DNA from: Marilutibacter chinensis | Lineage (GTDB): Bacteria; Pseudomonadota; Gammaproteobacteria; Xanthomonadales; Xanthomonadaceae | Assembly (NCBI RefSeq): GCF_021725675.1 | Contig: NZ_JAKJPO010000016.1 | Coordinates: 1 to 64,000 of the forward strand | Direction: 5' to 3' | DNA: 64,000 nt | In this document: positions 15,648-23,764 of the stretch, piece after piece | Layout of the letters: the number at the start of each line of letters is the position of its first letter | How positions within the stretch are numbered: position 1 is the first letter of the stretch | Position numbers and translations under genes: made by a program | The notes under the pieces: generated by a model | What the model saw: only the letters and a program-made list of their open reading frames with translations | Told to the model about the DNA's origin: nothing | The model's database searches: none

Positions 15648-16302
15648 AAGAGAAGCGTCGGCGGCGTGAGCCGCGATCGGGCTTCCATGTCACGGTCCCG
15701 GCGCGGGGCACCCCACACCTGCGAGGGCGTGCCAGCCCGCCAAAAACACGCACACCCGGCACCAGCCACAGCGACAGCGCAGCCAGGGCGGTGCCGATCC
15801 CGGTCGCGGCAAGCACGTCGGTGGGGTAGTGCAGGCCCAGCACGACGCGCGAGAGCGCCACGCTGGCGGTGAACGGCACCAGCAGCCACGCCAGCAGCGG
15901 GTAATGGGCACAGGCGACCAGGCTGAACGCCACCGCGTGCAGGGTGTGTCCGGACGGGAAGCTGAATTCGTCGAGAGGTGCGACCAGCGCGCGGATGCGG
16001 CGGTCGGAGGCGAATGGTCGCGGTCGTCGGGTCCAGCGCTTGAGCAGCTTGTAGAGGGTCAGCGCGATCAGGCCGGTGGCGGCCATGTGCGCGGACGCCG
16101 CCAGTCCGGCCATCCCGTCGGTGAGCACCAGCACCGCCATCAGCGCGTACCAGAAAACGCCGTCGCCGAGCCGGCTGATCGCGGCGAAGTAGCTGCAGGA
16201 GGACGAGCGCTGTTCGCCCCAGCGGTTGGCGCGCAGGCACCAGCCCGAATCGCCGTGCAATGCGCCGTCGATCAGTCGTTTATGCAGTGGCAACCGTTGC
16301 AT
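15391..16302 (-). CDS. PAP2-family membrane phosphatase, C-terminus probably frameshifted
   Basis: A lipid-phosphatase-like membrane protein. The acid phosphatase motifs are complete: KLLKRWTRRPRPFASD (KX6RP type), FPSGHTLHA and SRVVLGLHYPTDV (SRX5HX3D). Several helices surround them. ATG 16302 has AGGAG upstream and overlaps the end of the glycosyltransferase gene by 23 bases. The natural domain ends near 15,760; beyond that the frame gives about 120 Arg/Pro/Ser-rich residues that run antisense through the neighbouring hydrolase. After a GTTTTTGG tract the -1/+1 frame instead reads a hydrophobic end (VFLAGWHALAGVGCPAPGP) and stops at 15,690, so a frameshift there is likely. The pairing with a glycosyltransferase suggests action on polyprenyl- or glycolipid phosphates. 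Confidence 0.8.
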   Translation of the reverse strand: MQRLPLHKRLIDGALHGDSGWCLRANRWGEQRSSSCSYFAAISRLGDGVFWYALMAVLVLTDGMAGLAASAHMAATGLIALTLYKLLKRWTRRPRPFASDRRIRALVAPLDEFSFPSGHTLHAVAFSLVACAHYPLLAWLLVPFTASVALSRVVLGLHYPTDVLAATGIGTALAALSLWLVPGVRVFGGLARPRRCGVPRAGTVTWKPDRGSRRRRFSSTGPRTWPGRSPVPADRASPGRWRPGPARDWRLVQRNRDRPLPSVRRLRSSRARRRRAAPRPSAHTPPPLRYCSPAPDSTEPRRR

Positions 16303-17425
16303 GGCGGCTTCTCCTGGAGAGCCCTTCGAGTACGGCGTCGAGATCGGCGGCGACCTGTTCCGGTCGCAATGCGCTGACCGCTTCGCGGCAGGCGCGGGAC
16401 ATCGTTTGCCGCAGTGGATCGTCGGTGGCGATGCGGACCGCGGCCGCGATGAAGGCCTCGTCGTCGCCGTCCGCAACCGCGGCGCCGTCGCGGCCGTCGC
16501 GCAGGTGCTCGCGCGCGGCGCCGTAGTCGAAAGCGACCGTCGGCACTCCGCTGGACATCGCCTCCAGGGTCACGTTGCCGAAGGTCTCGCTGCGGCTCGG
16601 GAACGGGAACAGGTCGCCGCTGGCGCAGTGCCTGGACAGCGACAGTCCGCGCTGCATGCCGCAGAACACGAAATCGGGATGCTGCTGCTGCAGCCGGGCC
16701 CGCTCGGGGCCGTCGCCGATCCAGACGAAGCGGGCTTCTTTGCGGTTCTGCTGGATCTCGCGGAAGGTGCGGACCGCCAGGTCGAGGTTCTTCTCGGCTG
16801 CGATCCGGCCGAGATAGAGCACTACCAACCCGTCTTCGCCGACCCCCCAGCTGCGGCGCAGTTCCGCGTCGCGATGGCCCGGGTCGAAGGCGAGGGTGTC
16901 GACCGCCCGTGGCAGCCGCACCACGTTGTCGAAGCGGTTGCCGCGCAGGAAACCGGCCAGTTCGTGCGTCGGCACCAGGGTCGCGTCGGCGAGGTTGTGG
17001 AAGCGGCGCATCCAGGCCAGCGCGGCACCGGTCATGAACGGCAGTCCGTAGTCGCGCATGTACTCGTCGAATCGGGTGTGGAAGCCAGCGGCGACCGGGA
17101 TGCCGAGGCGCCTGGCGGTGCGCAGCGCCGACCAGCCCAGCGGGCCCTCGGTGGCGATGTAGATCGCGTCGGGGCGCTGCAGGCGCCAGTGCGAGAGGAG
17201 CCGGCGGCGGGCCGGAAGGCCGAAGTGCAGGCCGGGATAGCGCGGCAGCGGCAGCCCGCGGACCAGTTGCTCGTGATCGGCTGCGCTGTCCTCGCCTCCC
17301 TGGCGGGGACGGACCACGCCGACGTCGTGACCGCGGGCGCGCAGGCCGCGTTCCAGACCATTGACGGTCAGGGCGACGCCGTTTACCTCCGGCGGGTAGG
17401 TCTCGGTGACGATGGTGTAGCGCAT
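16280..17425 (-). CDS. Glycosyltransferase family 4 (GT-B fold)
   Basis: A 381-residue glycosyltransferase. The N-terminal acceptor domain starts MRYTIVTETYPPEVNGVALT with the glycine loop NGVALTVNGLERGLRARGH. The C-terminal donor domain has LYLGRIAAEKNLDLAV and the EX7E motif in SRSETFGNVTLEAMSSGVP. Close relatives include diacylglycerol or polyprenol glycosyltransferases of the MgtA/PimB type. The coupled PAP2 phosphatase gene downstream suggests a shared glycolipid pathway; donor and acceptor remain unknown. It starts 168 bases after ppx on the same strand; that gap shows nothing notable. Confidence 0.9.
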   Translation of the reverse strand: MRYTIVTETYPPEVNGVALTVNGLERGLRARGHDVGVVRPRQGGEDSAADHEQLVRGLPLPRYPGLHFGLPARRRLLSHWRLQRPDAIYIATEGPLGWSALRTARRLGIPVAAGFHTRFDEYMRDYGLPFMTGAALAWMRRFHNLADATLVPTHELAGFLRGNRFDNVVRLPRAVDTLAFDPGHRDAELRRSWGVGEDGLVVLYLGRIAAEKNLDLAVRTFREIQQNRKEARFVWIGDGPERARLQQQHPDFVFCGMQRGLSLSRHCASGDLFPFPSRSETFGNVTLEAMSSGVPTVAFDYGAAREHLRDGRDGAAVADGDDEAFIAAAVRIATDDPLRQTMSRACREAVSALRPEQVAADLDAVLEGLSRRSRHATVATA

Positions 17426-17593
17426 GCACGCCTCCCCCGGCCCCTCGGCAGGGTTCCGGGAATCGTGCAGCTGGCAGGTGTAGCCATCGTTGCAGCCAGA
17501 TGACGCACAGATGACGTGCGCGTCGGTGACCGGTCCGCGGTCAGTCCATGGTCAGGATCCGCATGCGGGAAGCCGTTTCCAGCGTCACCGGAG

Positions 17594-19123
17594 TCAGTCG
17601 GCCGTGAACTCGAACGACACGCCGAGCCCGGCGATGTCTTCGATCTCGCCTTCCAGGTCGGCCTGCAACAGGGGACGCGCCTCCAGCCAGCGTCGCGACA
17701 GGGTCAAGCCCAGGTGATTGCCGTCGGCGCTCAGCTCAAGCCGGGGAATCGGGTCAGGCTCGTGGGAACGGTGCATCAGCACCGACAGCCGCAGCAGGGC
17801 GGCGCTGCGACGGGCCGGGTCGAGCAGGCGGTCGGGCAGCGAGTCGAACGCGGACTTCGGGATCCGGCGGCGGTGGGTGCGGATCAGGGCCGCCAGGAAT
17901 TGCTGTTGCTGGCGCGAGAAGCCGGATATGTCGGAATTTTCCGCCAGATAGGCGCCATGCACGTGGTACTGGCTGTGGGCGATCGCCAGGCCGATTTCGT
18001 GCAGGCGCGCGGCGTGGATCAGCATCACCCGGTCGTCGTCGTCCAGCGACCAGGCCTCGGCGACCTGGTCGAACAGGCGCAACGCGGTGGTCTCGACCCG
18101 GCGCGCCTGGGCGGCCTCGATGTCGTAGCGCTGCATCAGCGCGGCGACCGCCGCCTCGCGCGGATCGTGGACGCCACCGCGGCCGACCATGTCGTAGAGC
18201 ACGCCCTCGCGCATTGCCGCCTTGCTGACCATCATCCGCTGCAGGCCGAGCGCGTCGAATGCCGCCTCCAGCACCAGCACGCCGCCGGCGATCACTGGTC
18301 GACGCTCGCCCGACAGGCCCGGCAGATCGATGTCGGCGATGGTCGAGGCCTGCAGAAGGCGGTCTCGCACCTGCGGCAGCGCTTCGGCCGTCACCGCGCC
18401 CTTGGTCAGCTTCATCGAGCGGCAGATCTCGCCGATCGCCTTGCAGGTGCCGGAAGCACCCAACGCCTCGTCCCAGCCCAGCGCCCGGTACGCGCCGGTG
18501 AACTGCTGGAACTCGGCGCTGACTTCGGCCAGCGCGGCGTTCCATTTCTTCTTCGACAGCTTGCCGTTGCCGAAGAAGCGGCGCGTGCTGGCAACGCAGC
18601 CCACCTGCAGGCTCTCGCGTTCGATCGCATCGAAGCCCGAACCGATGATGCACTCCGTGGAGCCGCCGCCGATGTCGATGACCAGTCGCAGCTGGTCGCG
18701 CTTGGGCGGTTGCGCGTGCGCGACCCCCAGGTAGATCAGGCGGGCCTCCTCGCGGCCGGAAACCACCTCGATCGCGTGGCCGAGCGCGGTCTCGGCTGGC
18801 ACCAGGAAGCCCTGCGGCTGGGCCAGCCGGCGTACCGTGTGGGTGGCGATCGCCCGCACCCGCTGCGGCGGGATGTCGCGCAGCCGCTGGCCGAAGCGGG
18901 CCAGGCAGTCGAGCGCGCGTGATTTCACCTCCGGCGCCAGTCCGCCCTTGCCGTCCAGGCCCTCGGCGAGCCGTACCGTCTCGCGCAGGCGGTCGACGAT
19001 GCGCAGCTGTCCCAGCGTGTAGCGGGACACCATCATGTGGAAGCTGTTGGATCCCAGGTCCACCGCGGCGACGAGGTCGCCGTCTTTCAGCGGGAGGCGT
19101 GCCGCGTGGAGCAGTCCGTTCAT
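17594..19123 (-). CDS. ppx: Exopolyphosphatase (Ppx/GppA family)
   Basis: Releases phosphate from polyphosphate ends and may also hydrolyse pppGpp. The 509-residue protein has the ASKHA phosphate loops AAVDLGSNSFHMM at the N-terminus and VIDIGGGSTECII near residue 140, then the HD-like C-terminal region (HAARLHEIGLAIAHSQYH). The ATG at 19123 gives the conserved start; the frame is open further up. It follows ppk1 by 53 bases and closes the phoB-phoR-ppk1-ppx unit. Confidence 0.96.
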   Translation of the reverse strand: MNGLLHAARLPLKDGDLVAAVDLGSNSFHMMVSRYTLGQLRIVDRLRETVRLAEGLDGKGGLAPEVKSRALDCLARFGQRLRDIPPQRVRAIATHTVRRLAQPQGFLVPAETALGHAIEVVSGREEARLIYLGVAHAQPPKRDQLRLVIDIGGGSTECIIGSGFDAIERESLQVGCVASTRRFFGNGKLSKKKWNAALAEVSAEFQQFTGAYRALGWDEALGASGTCKAIGEICRSMKLTKGAVTAEALPQVRDRLLQASTIADIDLPGLSGERRPVIAGGVLVLEAAFDALGLQRMMVSKAAMREGVLYDMVGRGGVHDPREAAVAALMQRYDIEAAQARRVETTALRLFDQVAEAWSLDDDDRVMLIHAARLHEIGLAIAHSQYHVHGAYLAENSDISGFSRQQQQFLAALIRTHRRRIPKSAFDSLPDRLLDPARRSAALLRLSVLMHRSHEPDPIPRLELSADGNHLGLTLSRRWLEARPLLQADLEGEIEDIAGLGVSFEFTAD

Positions 19124-19176
19124 GCGTGGATGATCGCGCACCGGGCTGTCCAAGAACAGCCCGGCCGGCATGTTCG

Positions 19177-21276
19177 TCATCCGCAGATCGAAGCCAGCAG
19201 CGACGACTGCGCCGAGTGCGGCTGCTGCCCGTCGGCGGGCGCGAGGCGGACGTAGCTTCCATCGGCCTGCAGTTCCCACGCGTTGAGATTGTCGTCCAGA
19301 TAGTTGGTGATGGTTTCGGCGTACACACGCACCGCGATCTCCGGGTCGAGGATCGGGAAGCAGGTTTCCACCCGGCGCAACAGGTTGCGCTCGAGCCAGT
19401 CCGCGCTGGAACACAACAGGTCGGGATTGCCGTCGTTGCCGAACCAGTAGATCCGATGGTGCTCGAGGAAGCGGCCGACGATCGAACGCACCCGGATGTT
19501 CTCCGAAACGCCCGGCAGGCCCGGACGCAGGGTGCAGGCGCCGCGCACGATCAGGTCGATCCGCACGCCGGCCTGCGAGGCCCGGTAGAGCGCCCGCACG
19601 ACCTGCGGCTCGTTGAGAGCGTTCATCTTGGCGACGATCCGCGCCGGGCGCCCGGCCCTGGCATGCTGGGCCTCGCGTTCGATCCGCTTGAGCACGCCGT
19701 CGTGCAGGGTGAACGGCGACTGCAGCAGGCGCTTGAGCTTGATCGCCGGCGCCATGCCCGACAGCTGCTGGAACACCAGGTGGACGTCGTTGCCGATCTC
19801 CGGGTGCGCGGTGAACAGGCCGAGGTCGGTGTACAGGCGCGCGGTGCCGGAATGGTAGTTGCCGGTACCCAGGTGCACGTAGCGGCGCAGCCGGCCGTCC
19901 TCGCGGCGCACGATCAGCAGCATCTTGGCGTGGGTCTTGTAGCCGACCACGCCGTAGACGACCTGCACGCCGGCCTCCTGCAGGCGATCGGCGAAGCCGA
20001 GGTTGGCTTCCTCGTCGAAGCGCGCGCGCAGCTCGACCACCACGGTCACGTCCTTGCCGTTGCGGGCGGCCTGAACCAGCTGCTCGACGATCGGCGAATC
20101 CTTGCCCGAGCGGTACAGGGTCTGCTTGATCGCCAGCACGTGCGGGTCCTCGGCGGCCTGGCGCAACAGTTCCAGTACCGGGGTGAACGCATCGAAGGGG
20201 TGATGAAGCAGCACGTCGCCGTGGCCGATGCGGTCGAACATCGCCTCGCTTCCGGGCAGCTGGCGCTGCTGGAACGGCGGGAATTTCAGTTCCGGACGTC
20301 CGACCAGGTCGTAGACCTGGATCACCCGGTTGAGGTTGACCGGGCCGTTGATCCGGTACACCGCGTTCTCGTTGAGGTCGAAGTTCTCCAGCAGCGTGCG
20401 CACGATGTCATCGGGGCACTGTTCGGCGATCTCCAGCCGCACCGCGCGCAGGTAGCCGCGGCCGACCAGTTCGTCGCGCAGGGCCAGGGCGATGTTGTCG
20501 ACCTCCTCCTCGTCGACCAGCAGCTCGGAGTTGCGGGTCACGCGGAACTGGTAGGCGCCCTTGACCTGCATGCCCGGGAACAGCTCGTCGACGAAGGTCG
20601 ACAGCACCGACGACAGGAACACGAAGTCGTTCGGTCCGCCGGACACGCTCTCCGGCAGCTGGATGATGCGCGGCAGTGAACGCGGTGCGCGCACGATCGC
20701 GAGGTTGCCGGCGCGGCCGAACGCGTCGCGGCCCTTCAGCACCACCACGATGTTCAGCGACTTGTTGAGGATCTTCGGGAACGGGTGCGCCGGGTCCAGT
20801 CCCAGCGGCGACAGCACCGGCATGATCTCGTCGCGGAAGTACGACAGCAGCCAGCGCTTCTGCCGCGTGTTCCAGGAATCGCGGCTGAGCACGCGCACCC
20901 CGGCCCCGGCCAGCGCCGGGCGCAGTACTCCGTTCCAGCATTCGTACTGGGCGGCGACCAGCTCGGCGGCGCGGTCGTGGATCCGCGACAGCACGGTGGC
21001 CGGAGTCATCCCGTCCGAGCCGGGCATCAGCCCGAGGTCCTGGGCGTGGCGCAGCGAGCCGGCGCGGATCTCGAAGAACTCGTCGAGGTTGGTGCAGGAG
21101 ATGCACAGGTACTTCAGCCGTTCCAGCAGCGGTACCTGCGCGTCCTGCGCCTGCGCGAGCACGCGGAAGTTGAAGTCCAGCTGCGACAGCTCGCGGTTGA
21201 AGTACAGCGAGCTGTCATGCAGCGATGCCGGCGCTTGCGCGTCGCTCGGCAATGTCGGTTCGGTGGCGTCGTTCAT
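19177..21276 (-). CDS. ppk1: Polyphosphate kinase 1
   Basis: Makes polyphosphate reversibly from ATP; a 699-residue, membrane-peripheral enzyme. The N domain carries YFNRELSQLDFNFRVLAQA, and the catalytic phospholipase-D-like halves include the phosphohistidine region GYKTHAKMLLI and RYVHLGTGNYHSGTARLY. The basic tunnel segment with RIPGY-type residues and the C-terminal ELQADGSY tail are present. ATG 21276 matches the start of conservation. It begins 24 bases after phoR, so it is expected to be induced with the Pho regulators at low phosphate. Confidence 0.97.
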   Translation of the reverse strand: MNDATEPTLPSDAQAPASLHDSSLYFNRELSQLDFNFRVLAQAQDAQVPLLERLKYLCISCTNLDEFFEIRAGSLRHAQDLGLMPGSDGMTPATVLSRIHDRAAELVAAQYECWNGVLRPALAGAGVRVLSRDSWNTRQKRWLLSYFRDEIMPVLSPLGLDPAHPFPKILNKSLNIVVVLKGRDAFGRAGNLAIVRAPRSLPRIIQLPESVSGGPNDFVFLSSVLSTFVDELFPGMQVKGAYQFRVTRNSELLVDEEEVDNIALALRDELVGRGYLRAVRLEIAEQCPDDIVRTLLENFDLNENAVYRINGPVNLNRVIQVYDLVGRPELKFPPFQQRQLPGSEAMFDRIGHGDVLLHHPFDAFTPVLELLRQAAEDPHVLAIKQTLYRSGKDSPIVEQLVQAARNGKDVTVVVELRARFDEEANLGFADRLQEAGVQVVYGVVGYKTHAKMLLIVRREDGRLRRYVHLGTGNYHSGTARLYTDLGLFTAHPEIGNDVHLVFQQLSGMAPAIKLKRLLQSPFTLHDGVLKRIEREAQHARAGRPARIVAKMNALNEPQVVRALYRASQAGVRIDLIVRGACTLRPGLPGVSENIRVRSIVGRFLEHHRIYWFGNDGNPDLLCSSADWLERNLLRRVETCFPILDPEIAVRVYAETITNYLDDNLNAWELQADGSYVRLAPADGQQPHSAQSSLLASICG

Positions 21277-21299
21277 CGGGATTCCAGGCGGGCCGGCCG

Positions 21300-22649
21300 T
21301 CAACAGGCCGACGCGGTGCTGTCGGATTTCGCCGCGTCAGGGGTGCCGTCGCGCCGCCGCACGCGGGAGGGGCCGAAGCGGCAGGCGAACACGCTGCCCC
21401 GGCCGACCTCGCTGGAGATCTCGAGCGTGGCCTCGTGCAGGTTCAGCACGTGCTTGACGATCGCCAGGCCGAGCCCGGTGCCACCGCTCTCGCGCGAACG
21501 GCTGGTGGAGACGCGGTAGAAGCGCTCGGTGATGCGCGGCAGGTGGCTGGCAGGGATGCCGTAGCCGCTGTCGGAAACCTGCAGCACCGCGCCGCCGTGA
21601 TCGTCGGCGCGCAGCGCGATCTCGATGCGGCCGCCGACCGGGGTGTAGCGCACCGCGTTGCTGACCAGGTTCGAGAACGCGCTGTGCAGCTCCTTGCTGG
21701 AGCCGTACAGGTCGAGATCGACCGCGTCGTCGACTTCGATGTTGTGGCGGCCCTGGCTCAGCGCCATGGCCTCGCGGCGCAGGGTGTTGAGCATCGAGGC
21801 CATCGACACGACTTCCTCGCCCTGCAGCCGGTCCTGCGACTCCAGTCGCGACAGCGTCAGCAGGTCCTCGACCAGCTGGGTCATGCGCTGCGACTGTCGT
21901 TGCATCTCGGCCAGCATCGGCGCCCAGTCCGGCTGTTCCTCCGGGTCGAGCATGTCGAGGTAGCCATGGATCACCGTCAGTGGCGTGCGCAGCTCATGGG
22001 AAACGTTGGCGACGAAGTCGCGGCGCATCTGTTCCAGCTGCAGCAGACGGCTGACGTCGCGCGCCACCAGCAGCCACAGGTTTTCCGAATACGGGATCAG
22101 GCGCAGGCTGAGGGTGACGGCTGGATTGAGCGGCGACATCGTCTCCAGCGCTTCGGCATTGCGGCCCGCGGCCATCCAGTGGGCCAGCGGCAACGGCTGC
22201 AGCCGCTGCACCAGGGAAGTGCCGATGTCGTCGGGATAGCGCAGGCCGAGCAGGCGGGTGCCGGACTCGTTGAACCACTGGATGCGCTGGCTGTTGCGCT
22301 CGACCACGACGATCGCGTCGGGCATGGCGGTGGCGGCGGCGCGGTAGGCGCGCAGCATCTCCATCAACCGCCGCTTGCGGCCGCGCATCTCCGCCTGGCC
22401 GCGGTACAGCAGCCGGTCGAGTTCGTTCCAGACGCCCTTGCCGTTCGAAGGGCCCAGCCGCTGGCGGGCGGTCAGCCGGGTCAGCACCTTGCGCAGCCGC
22501 CAGTAGTGCCACGCGACGATGCCCAGCGCAGTCGCGGTCAGCACCTGGAACGGGTACCCGAGCAGCAGGCCGACCACGGTGGCCGAGGCCAGCAGCAGGA
22601 CCAGCAGACCGAGAGTGCGGAACCAGGCGGAGCGTGCGCGGGGAGGCAT
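21300..22649 (-). CDS. phoR: Phosphate-regulon sensor histidine kinase PhoR
   Basis: A 449-residue membrane kinase. Two hydrophobic helices lie near the N-terminus (LGLLVLLLASATVVGLLLGY and the next), followed by the Arg-rich PhoR linker, a PAS domain (AMPDAIVVVERNSQRIQWFN), the H box ANVSHELRTPLTVIHGY and an ATPase domain with FSNLVSNAVRYTP and GTGLGLAIVKHVL. No periplasmic domain is present, as in PhoR generally, where the signal comes through PhoU and the Pst transporter. It lies 120 bases after phoB. No pst or phoU genes are in the window. Confidence 0.96.
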   Translation of the reverse strand: MPPRARSAWFRTLGLLVLLLASATVVGLLLGYPFQVLTATALGIVAWHYWRLRKVLTRLTARQRLGPSNGKGVWNELDRLLYRGQAEMRGRKRRLMEMLRAYRAAATAMPDAIVVVERNSQRIQWFNESGTRLLGLRYPDDIGTSLVQRLQPLPLAHWMAAGRNAEALETMSPLNPAVTLSLRLIPYSENLWLLVARDVSRLLQLEQMRRDFVANVSHELRTPLTVIHGYLDMLDPEEQPDWAPMLAEMQRQSQRMTQLVEDLLTLSRLESQDRLQGEEVVSMASMLNTLRREAMALSQGRHNIEVDDAVDLDLYGSSKELHSAFSNLVSNAVRYTPVGGRIEIALRADDHGGAVLQVSDSGYGIPASHLPRITERFYRVSTSRSRESGGTGLGLAIVKHVLNLHEATLEISSEVGRGSVFACRFGPSRVRRRDGTPDAAKSDSTASAC

Positions 22650-22769
22650 GGGGCAAGTCTAGTTGTTGTCGGTCCGGCGCGGGGCTTTCGGTAGAAGCGG
22701 CGTGGACCGCGGTCGGGTGTCCGCGCAAAGCCCCGTCGCGGCTTGCGCCGCGCCTGCGGGCTCTCGGGC

Positions 22770-23465
22770 TCAGGCTTCGACCGAGGCCGAGAACCGGTAT
22801 CCGGAGCCGCGCACGGTCTGCACCATGCCGTCGAGACCGTGCGGCTCGAGGGTCTTGCGCAGACGCCGGATGTGCACGTCCACGGTGCGCTCCTCGACGT
22901 AGACGCTGCCGCCCCAGACATGATCGAGCAGCTGGGTGCGCGAGTACACCCGCTCGGGATGGGTCATGAAGAAGTGCAGCAGCCGGTACTCGGTCGGGCC
23001 GATCTGGACCGGCTGGTCGCCCGCGAACAGCCGGTGGGCGGCGCCGTCGATGCGCAGATTGCCGACCGTCACGCTGCCGTCCTCGTCGTCGTCGCGCGAA
23101 CGCCGCAGCACCGCGCGGATCCGCGCCAGCAGCTCGCGCGCCGAGAACGGTTTGACCACGTAGTCGTCGACGCCGGCCTCCAGGCCGCCGACGCGATCGT
23201 TTTCTTCGCCGCGGGCGGTCAGCATGATGATCGGGATCTCGCGGGTCAGCGATTCCTTGCGCCAGCGCCGGGCCAGTTCCAGGCCGCTGGTGCCGGGCAG
23301 CATCCAGTCGAGCAGGATCAGGTCGGGCACGCGATCGGCGATGGCGGACTGCGCTTCGCGGGCATCGCCGGCGTGGACCGGCTCGTATTCCCCCTTGCGC
23401 AGGGCAAAGGAGACCATGTCTCGAATGGCGGGTTCGTCTTCTACGATCAGGATGCGCTTCTGCAC
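22770..23465 (-). CDS. phoB: Phosphate-regulon response regulator PhoB
   Basis: A 231-residue OmpR-family activator: receiver domain ([16 protein letters not shown], Asp in [24 protein letters not shown]) and C-terminal winged helix ([39 protein letters not shown]). The start is GTG at 23465, which gives the exact family N-terminus; no ATG is possible nearby. A Pho box lies about 216 bases upstream, pointing to autoregulation with a long leader. Confidence 0.96.
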   Translation of the reverse strand: MQKRILIVEDEPAIRDMVSFALRKGEYEPVHAGDAREAQSAIADRVPDLILLDWMLPGTSGLELARRWRKESLTREIPIIMLTARGEENDRVGGLEAGVDDYVVKPFSARELLARIRAVLRRSRDDDEDGSVTVGNLRIDGAAHRLFAGDQPVQIGPTEYRLLHFFMTHPERVYSRTQLLDHVWGGSVYVEERTVDVHIRRLRKTLEPHGLDGMVQTVRGSGYRFSASVEA

Positions 23466-23680
23466 GCGGTCACCAGTGGGGGTCGATGCGAGCCATCTCG
23501 GGCGCGCCGGCCTGGCGGCTTCCCGAGCCGACGGACTCCGGCCGGGACCGGTTTCCGGCTTCGTCCGGGGGCGACGCGGACGCGGGACCCGTGCCGCGCT
23601 CCCGTGAGCGGTGCGTCCAAAGTGCACCGCCGGGCCCGAACCGCCGGGCCTCCGAAGCGGCATCAGTAGACTACGGTTTT

Positions 23681-23698
23681 ATGACTGTCGCATGACAT
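23681..23698 (-). promoter_or_regulatory. Pho box upstream of phoB
   Basis: On the - strand it reads ATGTCATGCGACAGTCAT: two seven-base half sites (ATGTCAT and CAGTCAT) with a four-base spacer. Each half differs from the consensus CTGTCAT by one base. A plausible -10 element TCTACT starts 10 bases downstream, the spacing seen in PhoB-activated promoters where the box replaces the -35. It lies in the gap between the protease gene and phoB. Confidence 0.78.
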
Positions 23699-23764
23699 CG
23701 CGCTCTGCCGCGGTGCGGCCGACCCGGACTGGCGCTCCTGCGGGCTGTTCTGCCCGCCCGGGCC

